A stretch of DNA of 8,667 nt, taken from NCBI GenBank assembly GCA_947483345.1, contig CANKNL010000118.1, positions 1 to 8,667 on the forward strand, given 5' to 3'. Under the pieces are notes generated by a model. It searched no databases and was not told the origin of the DNA. It saw only the letters and a list, made by a program, of their open reading frames with translations. This DNA comes from Chitinophagaceae bacterium. GTDB taxonomy: Bacteria; Bacteroidota; Bacteroidia; Chitinophagales; Chitinophagaceae. The position numbers and the translations under genes are program-made. Below, one piece after another: positions 1-7,622 of this stretch (position 1 is its first letter; each line of letters opens with the position of its first letter).

Positions 1-708
1 AACATATTGGTACTCGTTACACAATACAACCTGCATATCCAAAACCTCCACATCCATACCGGCAGCGATATTAAAGACGTTGATGTTTTTGTAAAAGGCA
101 TTGAAGTTTTATTTGATATCATTCCTTCATTTAAAGAGCTGGAATCCATTGACCTGGGCGGTGGTTTTAAAGTGCCTTACAAAGAAGACGATACCGAAAC
201 TGATATACCCTTACTGGCACAAAAGGTTAATGAAGCCTTCAGCAATCATCCCAATCCCAATGGCAGGCATTTGCAGGTTTGGTTTGAGCCGGGGAAATTT
301 TTGGTAAGTGGTGCTGGTTATTTCTTGACCGAAGTAAATGTAATAAAAGAAAATGCAACCACCAGCTTTGTGGGCATCAACAGCGGATTCAACCACCTGA
401 TACGCCCCATGTTTTATGATGCCTACCATAAAATTGAAAACATCAGCAACCCTAGCGGTGAAGTAAAAAAATATGCGGTTACCGGCTACATCTGCGAAAC
501 AGACAATTTTGCCTGGGACAGAGAACTACATGAAGTTAGAGAAGGCGACCTGCTTGTGTTTTACAATGCCGGCGCCTATGGCTTTGAAATGAGCAGTAAC
601 TTTAACTCACGCTTGAAGCCGGCCGAAGTAATGGTAAAAGATGGCAAAACTATATTGATAAGGCGACGAGATGAGTTTGAGGATTTGTTGAGGAATCAGG
701 TACTATGA
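1..708 (+). CDS. lysA: Diaminopimelate decarboxylase, C-terminal part (5' end outside window)
   Basis: PLP-dependent enzyme that decarboxylates meso-diaminopimelate to L-lysine in the cytoplasm, the last step of the DAP pathway. The frame is open from base 1, so 235 codons are present of roughly 400 usual for the family; the N-terminal part with the PLP lysine is missing. Visible family landmarks in order: HTGS (bases 55-66), the glycine-rich phosphate-binding GGGF (157-168), EPGK (286-297), the segment NSGFNHLIRPMFYDAYH, the catalytic cysteine in CETDNF (codon 493-495), and the C-terminal block GDLLVFYNAGAYGFEMSSNF followed by NSRLKPAEVMV. The ending RRRDEFEDLLRNQ is the usual end of this family. 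The more common CESGD around the cysteine is CETDN here, which I take as lineage variation because the cysteine is kept. Other group IV decarboxylases (ornithine/arginine type) are possible but fit less well. The stop overlaps the next start. Confidence 0.93.
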   Translation, partial: NILVLVTQYNLHIQNLHIHTGSDIKDVDVFVKGIEVLFDIIPSFKELESIDLGGGFKVPYKEDDTETDIPLLAQKVNEAFSNHPNPNGRHLQVWFEPGKFLVSGAGYFLTEVNVIKENATTSFVGINSGFNHLIRPMFYDAYHKIENISNPSGEVKKYAVTGYICETDNFAWDRELHEVREGDLLVFYNAGAYGFEMSSNFNSRLKPAEVMVKDGKTILIRRRDEFEDLLRNQVL

Positions 709-1100
709 TTAAAAATTTAATTCTGCTTTTTTTACTGATAAGCCCTGCTGTAAAAGCTTTTAGTCAAATACCTGATTGCGGTAAATTTCGCGATGGCAAA
801 TACCGCATGGCCGATACCCGTGCCGGGGCGGTGATCATCGCCGAGAGAAACAGCCTGTACCAAACCGAAACCAGTGAAGTTTTAAAAGCGGTAGTGCGTT
901 TCAAAATTTCCTGGCAGGACAACTGTAGTTATACGCTTAAACTGGATAAAGTGATCAGGAATGAAAACAAGATCAACTTTCCTCCAGACTTAAAAATAAT
1001 AGTAAAGATCATTGAAACAACCGCCAGTGGCTACACACAGGAGACATCCTCTTCAATTACTAACGACACTTACAAGGTTGTAGTAACCAAGATCAACTAA
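705..1100 (+). CDS. Small secreted protein of unknown function
   Basis: A 131-residue protein with a clear Sec signal peptide: a short basic start (MIKN), a hydrophobic core to about residue 16, and a likely cleavage near AFS-Q (residues 18-21). The mature part is about 110 residues, has two cysteines (C25 in DCGKF, C74 in DNCSY) that could form a disulfide, and looks beta-rich. The pattern C-x-x-F-x-x-G-K-Y, then IxER, then FKISWxDxCxYxL, resembles a family of small exported Bacteroidota proteins that I recall being carried under poor labels such as a mislabelled topoisomerase subunit; that link is from memory. No catalytic motif is visible, so no function is assigned. The ATG shares the ATGA at 705-708 with the lysA stop, which suggests co-transcription and translational coupling. 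No convincing terminator follows it. Confidence 0.8.
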   Translation: MIKNLILLFLLISPAVKAFSQIPDCGKFRDGKYRMADTRAGAVIIAERNSLYQTETSEVLKAVVRFKISWQDNCSYTLKLDKVIRNENKINFPPDLKIIVKIIETTASGYTQETSSSITNDTYKVVVTKIN

Positions 1101-1253
1101 CACATTTTTTGTTTTATAAATAGTTTAACTAAAATTCTTTTATCCGCTTCTTGCAGATATCAATTTTTCTCTCCACATTTACATAGCAAATAAAAAATGC
1201 CGATACTGGTGATTCCATCAGTGTCAACCAACCGCACAATCAACTTCAAATTT

Positions 1254-4200
1254 ATGAAACTCGACCCAAGCTGTCGTATCAAAAAGTTCAAAGTAACTTT
1301 TTTACAATGTCTGCTGCCCCTAACTTTTATCCTGCTCTTTTTTTCCTGCAGCAAAAAAGATAAATGGATTGATGTAGATCCTGCTTTCAGCAAATACATT
1401 GATGCCTATACCACCGGAACCGTTTCCAAAACGGCGGCCATTCGCATTAAACTGGCGGCCGATGCCAATACCACACATGCCATTGGCGAAGCGGTTAAAG
1501 AATCGCTGTTCAATATCTCCCCTTCGGTAACAGGAAAAGCATTCTGGCTGGATGCCCGTACCATTGAATTTAAACCCGACAGCTGGCTCAAACCAGATCA
1601 ATTGTACCAGGTAAATTTTAAACTGGGTAAGGTTACCAAAACAAGCGACCAATTTTCTGAATTTAAATTCAGCCTAAAAACGGTTAAGCCTTCTTTTAAA
1701 GTGGGTAACGATGGCTTGCGCAGCAACGGCGTTAAAAATAAAATGAGCCTTAGCGGCATCCTGGAGACAGCCGATATTGAAGAAGGAAAAGGGGTTGAAA
1801 AATTATTGACCGCTTCTCAAAATAACAACATACTGAAAATAAGCTGGCAACATAATGATGCCACAAAAACACATCATTATACGATTGAAAATATTGACCG
1901 TTTAAAATCGGTAAGCAATGTAGACCTGCGTTGGGATGGCAAACCAATGAAAATAGATATAAAAGCAGAGGCTGCAGTAGCCGTACCTGCCCAAGGCGAT
2001 TTTAAAGTGCTGGACGTTGTGGCCATAAATGAAGCACAACAATATGCATCCGTTCAATTCAGTGATATGATCGCTGTTGGCCAGGATTTAAACGGATTGA
2101 TAACCATCAGCGGACAATCAGATATTTCCTTCACCATCAACGGCAGCGAAGTGAAAGTTTTTGGCAACGGAAAACTGGATGGCCATTACACGGTTAATAT
2201 CAATGCCGGTGTAAAAAATAGTTGGGGCGATGTACTGGATAAAGGTTTTGCATCCAACATCAATTTCCAGAACAGGATGCCTTCGGTAAAAATTCATGGT
2301 AAGGGGAATATTTTACCCAATAGCGGCAGACTGGTTTTACCATTTGAATCTATCAATTTAAATGCCGTTGACATCAGTATCATTAAAATTTTCGAGAATA
2401 ATGTTCCGCAGTTTTTGCAGGAGAACGACCTGGGTGGTAATAATGAACTGAGAAGGGTTGGCAAACCCATTGTTCAAAAAACATTAAGGCTCGATGATGA
2501 TAAAACTTTAGACCTGCATAAAAAACAACATTTTTCTTTAGATATCGATAAGTATTTAAAAACTGAGCAGGGTGCTATTTATAAAATAACCATTGGTTTC
2601 CGTCCGGCGTATTCATTATATCTCTCCACCGATACAACCACAAAAGTTGAAGAGGAAGAAGAAGAGAATTATGGCGACTACAGCGAAAACGGGAACAATG
2701 GTGTAGATGAAGATGATGCTTTTTGGGAAAGATACGACAGCTACTACCCTTTTGGCTATAACTGGGAACGAAGAGATGACCCTTCCAGTAAATCTTATTA
2801 CAACAAAGATCGCTGGGCAACCAGAAATATTTTAGCCAGCAATATCGGACTTACCGCCAAGCGTGGTAATGATAACAGCCTGGTTGTTGCCGTGAGTAAC
2901 ATTCTTACAACCGAGCCCATGGATGCTGTTGACATTGAAATCATGGACTATCAGCAAACCATCATCAGTAAAGGCAAAAGCGGGCGTGATGGTTTTGCCC
3001 ATATTGACCTGAAGCGTAAACCCTTTTTACTGATCGCCCGAAAAGGAAATGAAAGAGGTTATTTAAAGCTGGATGACGGAAGTTCGCTGGCGCTTAGCCG
3101 CTTTGATGTAAGTGGTGAAGAAGTAAAGAACGGTATCAAAGGATTTATTTTTGGAGAACGCGGCGTATGGCGTCCGGGCGATACCATGTTCCTAAATTTT
3201 ATAGTTGAGGATAAACAGGGCAAATTACCAAAAGATCACCCTGTTGAATTCAGCCTTTTTACGCCACAGGGACAATTATATAAACACACCATACAAACCA
3301 ATGCAGAAGATGGGTTCTATCTATTTAAAACCAATACCGATGCCACATCAGCAACCGGTAACTGGCTGGCAAAAGTAAAAGTAGGTGGAGCCGTTTTTGA
3401 AAAAAGAATAAAAGTGGAAACCATTATGCCAAACCGGTTGAAGATAAACCTGGATTTTGGTAAAGACCCATTACTGGGTAAAGGCAATGCCCAAACCGGG
3501 AACATCAATGCCAAATGGCTGTTTGGTGCATTGGGTAAAAATCTTAAAGCAAAAATTGATGCCTCACTGTCTTCAAGAGGCACCTCCTTTCCAAAATTTG
3601 CAGGCTTTAAATTTGATAACCCCACATCTAAATACGAAACCCAAAGTAAAACCATTTACGAAGGCACACTGGATGAGCAGGGCAATGCAGCCTTAAAAAC
3701 GAATTTTGAAATTGATGCAACGGCCCCGGGCATGTTAAGTGCCAATATGCTGGTAAAAGTTTTTGAACCGGGTGGAAGTTTTAGTGTGGATAATGTAACC
3801 ATGCCTTACAGTCCGTATGCAAGTTATGCTGGCATAAAATTACCCAATGGCGAAAAACCCTTTGATTATTTACTGGCAGGTAAAAATCACACCGCACAAA
3901 TTGTGGATGTTGATGGAAAAGGAAATTTGACAAGCGGCAGCAGTGAGGTGGAAGTACAGTTCTACCGCATTCAGTGGCGCTGGTGGTGGGATAATAACGG
4001 CGACAACCTCAGCAATTTTACACAGGATGAATACAATAAATTGCTGAAGACCGAAACCGTTAAATTGAACAATGGCCGTGGGCAATGGACTTTTGGTACA
4101 TCAGAAAATGAATGGGGGCGATACTTGATACTGGTGAAGGACCTTAAAAGCGGCCACACGACCGGCTCTGTTTTTTATATAGAAGATGCTTACTGGCAAA

Positions 4201-6848
4201 CAAGGGCCGGAGAAGAGGATCAAACCGCGGCATCCATGTTATCTTTTAAAGCCAACAAAGAAAAATATAATGTTGGGGAAGAAGTTTCTTTGGCAATACC
4301 CAGCAGCAAAGGTGGCCGGATATTGGTAAGTATCGAAAACGGAAGCAAAGTAATTAAATCTTTCTGGCAGGAAACCAGGCAGGGAGAAACACTCGTTAAG
4401 TTTAAAGCTGATGCGGATATGGCCCCGAATGTTTATGCCACAATCAGTTTATTGCAACCCCATTCACAAACCATCAATGACCTGCCCATCCGCATGTATG
4501 GATCTATCCCCATTTTTGTGGAGGATAAAAATACCGTATTGAAACCGGTACTGAATATAGCAGCCAGCATCAGGCCCGAAACCAATGTTACTTTCTCTGT
4601 AAGCGAACAGAATGGCAAAGAAATGACCTATTGCGTGGCAATTGTTGATGACGGATTGCTAGACCTGACACGATTTAAAACACCCAACCCCCATGAGGCA
4701 TTTTATGCAAGAGAAGCCTTGGGCGTAAAAAGCTTTGACCTGTTTGATTATGTGATTGGTGCCTGGGGTGGCGATCTGGAAAGGATCTTAACTATAGGTG
4801 GCGATAATGAAGCCGGACCAGGTAAACAAAAAACGGCCAACCGTTTTAAACCGGTAGTTAAGTACCTCGGGCCATTTCATCTTAATAAAAATCAAACCCA
4901 AAAACAATCTTTCAAGCTACCCTCTTATATTGGTTCGGTAAGAGCCATGGTAGTTGCGTCTCATCATGGCAGTTATGGTGCTGCAGAAAAAACAGTAGCC
5001 GTTAAAAAACCCTTGATGATGCTGGCCACCATGCCCCGCGTACTTGGCCCCGGCGAAACCATTAAACTACCGGTTACTGTTTTTGCTATGGAAAATAATA
5101 TTAAGAAAGTAAATATTTCATTGCAGTCAAATCCTTACCTGGAAGTAGTTGGCAGCAATGTTCAATCCATCGATTTTGCACAAACAGGCGAACAGATGAT
5201 TTATTTTGATGTGCGTGTAAAACCAAATGTGGGTATTGGTAAAGTAAAACTGCTGGCCAATTCCGGCACCGAAAAAGCAGATTTTGAAATAGAGCTGGAT
5301 ATCAGAAATCCAAATCCGCCAATGACACAGGTAACAGAAATGACCTTATCTGCCGGACAACAATGGAAAACAATCGCTGCTCCAATTGGTATAGCAGCAA
5401 CAAGCAAGGCTGTGCTGGAAATTTCTAGCCTGCCATCTATGAACCTGCAAAAGCGATTGAATGAGTTAATTGAATATCCACACGGATGTGTTGAACAAAC
5501 AACCTCTGCTGTGTTTCCTCAGTTGGTTTTAAATCAGCTAACTGATTTGGATGACGCTACAAAAATGCAGGTTGCCAGAAATATAAAAGCCGGTATCGGC
5601 AGGTTACAAAATTTTCAACGGCCAGATGGCGGCTTTAGTTATTGGCCCGGTGGCAGTGAAAGTGATGAATGGGGCACCAACTATGCGGGGCATTTTTTAG
5701 TAGAAGCCCAAAACAATGGTTATCTGGTTAGTGATTATATGTTACAGAACTGGAAAAATTTTCAACGGGGCAAGGCAAATAACTGGGCGCCATCTAATAC
5801 TAATTTTTATGGTGGTGATCTTACACAGGCATACCGGCTGTATGGTCTGGCATTGACGAAAGCGCCCGAAATGGGCGCCATGAACCGTTTGAAGGAATTC
5901 AAATATTTATCTGCAGAAGCTAAATGGCGATTGGCTGCAGCTTATTCACTGGCAGGCCAGGAAAATACAGCGCTGGATTTGATCAGTGGCTTGGCAACCG
6001 TTTTTCCGACAAGAAATACCTGGGGGATTACATATGGCTCAGAAACAAGGGACGAAGCAATGGTTTTGGAAACTTTGACATTGCTTAAGAAAAAAGCAAA
6101 GGCAGAAGAACTGTTAAGGACCATTTGTGCTAAACTATCTCAGGATTATTGGTACAGTACTCAAACTACAGCCTATAGCTTAATGGCCATTGCAAAATAT
6201 TGTGGCAAAAACCCTTCAGGTGCAAAAATTATTGCCGCGGGATCGGTGGATGGAAAAAATGTTGATATCAACTCCGCTTCTTACATTAAACAGCTACCAA
6301 TCTTATTTACAAAAGGCGGTAGCCCTGTGGTGTTAACAAACAAAGGTGGCAACACTTTGTATGTGCGTTTGATCATACAGGGCCAACCGCTTGCCGGTGA
6401 TAGTGTTAAAATAACAAACAACCCTGCAGTTTTAAATATGAGTGTGAGTTATGTAAATCAAAACGGCACTGCCATTGATATCAGCAAACTTACACAGGGC
6501 ACCGATTTTGTGGCCAAGGTAACAATCACCAATCCCGGCAAGCGTGGGTATTATTCGCAGATGGCGTTGTCGCAGATTTTCCCCAGCGGCTGGGAAATTT
6601 TAAATGCCCGTATGTTTGATGGTGAAGGTGCATTCAAATCTTCTTCATCAACCTATCAGGATATTCGTGATGACCGGGTGTATACTTATTTCAATATTGG
6701 CAGCAATCAAACCTATACGTATTACATACAACTAAATGCATCTTACCTGGGCCGATTCTTTTTACCCGGTACCTATTGCGAAGCGATGTATGATAACAGT
6801 ATTACAGCCGGGGTAAATGGGAAGTGGGTGTTAGTGGTGAATCAGTAG
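1254..6848 (+). CDS. Alpha-2-macroglobulin family lipoprotein with thioester
   Basis: Very large (1,864 residues) envelope protein of the bacterial alpha-2-macroglobulin family. These bind attacking proteases: cleavage of a bait region triggers a thioester that attaches the protease covalently. Seen here: a lipoprotein signal peptide ending in LFFSC (Cys32); a long run of beta-rich macroglobulin-like domains; an MG2-type motif ERGVWRPGD (residues 635-643); a bait-region-type domain starting near FKANKEKYNVGEEV (998); the VAIVDDGLLDLTRF block (about 1130); the A2M domain with KYLGPFHL and LPSYIGSVRAMVVASH (about 1197-1290); the intact thioester CVEQ (residues 1412-1415); the toroid motif RPDGGFSYWPGG (1456 on); and a C-terminal macroglobulin domain ending MYDNSITAGVNGKWV. 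An acidic, tyrosine-rich insert lies near 464-510. An ATG at 1197 adds 19 residues, with A-rich sequence before it. I prefer 1254 because it gives a normal 31-residue signal peptide, but 1197 is not excluded. An intact CxEQ places it with the thioester class that usually pairs with pbpC. Confidence 0.95.
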   Translation: MKLDPSCRIKKFKVTFLQCLLPLTFILLFFSCSKKDKWIDVDPAFSKYIDAYTTGTVSKTAAIRIKLAADANTTHAIGEAVKESLFNISPSVTGKAFWLDARTIEFKPDSWLKPDQLYQVNFKLGKVTKTSDQFSEFKFSLKTVKPSFKVGNDGLRSNGVKNKMSLSGILETADIEEGKGVEKLLTASQNNNILKISWQHNDATKTHHYTIENIDRLKSVSNVDLRWDGKPMKIDIKAEAAVAVPAQGDFKVLDVVAINEAQQYASVQFSDMIAVGQDLNGLITISGQSDISFTINGSEVKVFGNGKLDGHYTVNINAGVKNSWGDVLDKGFASNINFQNRMPSVKIHGKGNILPNSGRLVLPFESINLNAVDISIIKIFENNVPQFLQENDLGGNNELRRVGKPIVQKTLRLDDDKTLDLHKKQHFSLDIDKYLKTEQGAIYKITIGFRPAYSLYLSTDTTTKVEEEEEENYGDYSENGNNGVDEDDAFWERYDSYYPFGYNWERRDDPSSKSYYNKDRWATRNILASNIGLTAKRGNDNSLVVAVSNILTTEPMDAVDIEIMDYQQTIISKGKSGRDGFAHIDLKRKPFLLIARKGNERGYLKLDDGSSLALSRFDVSGEEVKNGIKGFIFGERGVWRPGDTMFLNFIVEDKQGKLPKDHPVEFSLFTPQGQLYKHTIQTNAEDGFYLFKTNTDATSATGNWLAKVKVGGAVFEKRIKVETIMPNRLKINLDFGKDPLLGKGNAQTGNINAKWLFGALGKNLKAKIDASLSSRGTSFPKFAGFKFDNPTSKYETQSKTIYEGTLDEQGNAALKTNFEIDATAPGMLSANMLVKVFEPGGSFSVDNVTMPYSPYASYAGIKLPNGEKPFDYLLAGKNHTAQIVDVDGKGNLTSGSSEVEVQFYRIQWRWWWDNNGDNLSNFTQDEYNKLLKTETVKLNNGRGQWTFGTSENEWGRYLILVKDLKSGHTTGSVFYIEDAYWQTRAGEEDQTAASMLSFKANKEKYNVGEEVSLAIPSSKGGRILVSIENGSKVIKSFWQETRQGETLVKFKADADMAPNVYATISLLQPHSQTINDLPIRMYGSIPIFVEDKNTVLKPVLNIAASIRPETNVTFSVSEQNGKEMTYCVAIVDDGLLDLTRFKTPNPHEAFYAREALGVKSFDLFDYVIGAWGGDLERILTIGGDNEAGPGKQKTANRFKPVVKYLGPFHLNKNQTQKQSFKLPSYIGSVRAMVVASHHGSYGAAEKTVAVKKPLMMLATMPRVLGPGETIKLPVTVFAMENNIKKVNISLQSNPYLEVVGSNVQSIDFAQTGEQMIYFDVRVKPNVGIGKVKLLANSGTEKADFEIELDIRNPNPPMTQVTEMTLSAGQQWKTIAAPIGIAATSKAVLEISSLPSMNLQKRLNELIEYPHGCVEQTTSAVFPQLVLNQLTDLDDATKMQVARNIKAGIGRLQNFQRPDGGFSYWPGGSESDEWGTNYAGHFLVEAQNNGYLVSDYMLQNWKNFQRGKANNWAPSNTNFYGGDLTQAYRLYGLALTKAPEMGAMNRLKEFKYLSAEAKWRLAAAYSLAGQENTALDLISGLATVFPTRNTWGITYGSETRDEAMVLETLTLLKKKAKAEELLRTICAKLSQDYWYSTQTTAYSLMAIAKYCGKNPSGAKIIAAGSVDGKNVDINSASYIKQLPILFTKGGSPVVLTNKGGNTLYVRLIIQGQPLAGDSVKITNNPAVLNMSVSYVNQNGTAIDISKLTQGTDFVAKVTITNPGKRGYYSQMALSQIFPSGWEILNARMFDGEGAFKSSSSTYQDIRDDRVYTYFNIGSNQTYTYYIQLNASYLGRFFLPGTYCEAMYDNSITAGVNGKWVLVVNQ

Positions 6849-6903
6849 AGCCCCTCCTATCCTCCCCAAAGGGTAGGGAAATGTAGAAGATTGAAGCGAA
6901 TTT

Positions 6904-6944
6904 AAAACCCTGTCGGCGGTTGCAAACCCCGGCAGCGGTTTTTT
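6904..6944 (+). terminator. Probable rho-independent terminator after the macroglobulin gene
   Basis: Starting 56 bases past the macroglobulin stop, AAAACCCTGTCGG (6904-6916) pairs with CCGGCAGCGGTTTT (6929-6942). The stem has about 13 pairs, including one G-U and one bulged C, with a 12-base loop, and a run of six T residues (6939-6944). The layout fits an intrinsic terminator ending the macroglobulin transcript before the transposase gene. The A-run at its foot could also give weak termination in the other direction. Confidence 0.7.
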
Positions 6945-6996
6945 ATAAAAGGTAAATATTTTTTTGGTACAGGCTTTAGTAATTCTATTAAGCATC

Positions 6997-7028
6997 GTTG
7001 TGTCACTCTCTTGTACGGCATACCTTTA
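6997..7028 (+). promoter_or_regulatory. Candidate Bacteroidota-type promoter for the transposase gene
   Basis: GTTG at 6997-7000 and TACCTTTA at 7021-7028 are separated by 20 bases. They resemble the Bacteroidota consensus (-33 TTTG, -7 TAnnTTTG, spacing about 19-21) with one mismatch in each box. It would start transcription around 7034-7036 and leave a leader of about 30 bases before the ATG at 7065. It lies just after the terminator, as expected for a separate unit. Such short AT-rich matches can occur by chance. Confidence 0.35.
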
Positions 7029-7064
7029 TTAAACTTTAATTGTATTGTACAAAAAAAAGAACTC

Positions 7065-7529
7065 ATGGCAAACACATACACACAAATCCATCTGCATTTA
7101 ATTTTTGCCGTTCAAAACAGAAGGTCACTCATACAAAATTCATGGAAGGACAGATTGTATGAATACATGACTGGTATTGTTCAGCAGCATAAACATAAAA
7201 TGATTATTATAAACGGCATGCCCGATCATTTACATGTTGTAATTGGCATGAGGCCAACGCAATCCTTGTCAGACTTAATGCAGGATATAAAAGGCAGCTC
7301 ATCAAAATGGATTAATGAGAACAGACTTGTGGCCGGAAAATTTCATTGGCAAGAAAGCTATGGCGCTTTTTCATACGGCAAATCTCAATTACCTAAATTA
7401 ATAGAATATGTCAAAAACCAGGAAGCACATCATAAGAAAAAAACTTTTGCAGAGGAGTATAAAGAATTTTTAAACGCTTTTGAAATTGAATATGAAGAGC
7501 GTTATATTTTTAAAGAGTTGGAGGATTAA
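7065..7529 (+). CDS. IS200-like HUH (Y1) transposase, REP-associated type (RAYT)
   Basis: A 154-residue single-tyrosine HUH endonuclease/transposase of the IS200/IS605 TnpA superfamily, which cuts and joins single-stranded DNA at hairpins. The HUH motif is H55-L56-H57 in MPDHLHVVIG, and the likely nucleophile is Y115 in IEYVKNQEAHHKK. Other family marks are the N-terminal YTQIHLHLIFAVQNR, the RPTQSLSDLMQDIKGSSSKW block, and a C-terminal region rich in E and Y (FEIEYEERYIF). The length is normal and the gene is uninterrupted, so it may be active. I chose ATG 7065 because it gives the usual MANTYTQIH start after an A-rich leader; the ATG at 7011 would add 18 residues without family character. 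No IS200-like ends bound it as an insertion. Instead, hairpin repeats start 3 bases after its stop, the typical RAYT arrangement of one domesticated transposase next to REP sequences. Confidence 0.9.
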   Translation: MANTYTQIHLHLIFAVQNRRSLIQNSWKDRLYEYMTGIVQQHKHKMIIINGMPDHLHVVIGMRPTQSLSDLMQDIKGSSSKWINENRLVAGKFHWQESYGAFSYGKSQLPKLIEYVKNQEAHHKKKTFAEEYKEFLNAFEIEYEERYIFKELED

Positions 7530-7532
7530 GCA

Positions 7533-7553
7533 TCTATCGTCCCTACGGGACTT
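7533..7553 (-). repeat. REP-like hairpin unit L1 (inverted relative to the array)
   Basis: Contains the perfect hairpin GTCCC-TAC-GGGAC, beginning 3 bases after the transposase stop. The 21 bases are the reverse complement of those at 8383-8403 with a single mismatch, so the same unit closes both ends of the repeat region in opposite orientation. Read on the minus strand it shows the order of the other units: hairpin, then a GATAGA-type flank. It could also act as a weak hairpin at the 3' end of the transposase mRNA. Confidence 0.8.
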
Positions 7554-7574
7554 GGGTGTAAGGGGATGCTGTTT

Positions 7575-7604
7575 TTCTATCAATCTCAAATGCCTACGGC
7601 ATTA
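7575..7604 (-). repeat. REP-like hairpin unit L2 (inverted relative to the array)
   Basis: Contains the perfect hairpin ATGCC-TAC-GGCAT (7590-7602), preceded by TTCTATCAATCT, the reverse complement of the AGATTGGTAGAA flank seen in the forward units (one base different). It is therefore a diverged inverted copy of the same half-unit, not an unrelated palindrome. Orientation switches between this unit and the first forward unit at 7623, giving a head-to-head REPIN-like arrangement. Confidence 0.65.
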
Positions 7605-7622
7605 TCGGAGTTCATTTGATTG

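Noticed and set aside
1101..1253. Promoter or terminator between the small secreted protein and the macroglobulin gene
   Set aside because: The stretch is AT-rich, but no well-spaced TTTG / TAnnTTTG pair and no stable stem with a T-run could be found; TAGTTTAACTA (1120-1130) is too short a palindrome to count.
1320..1652. A 110-codon open frame on the minus strand inside the macroglobulin gene
   Set aside because: It lies fully antisense to a strongly supported coding region, has no recognisable domain, and is a typical shadow frame.
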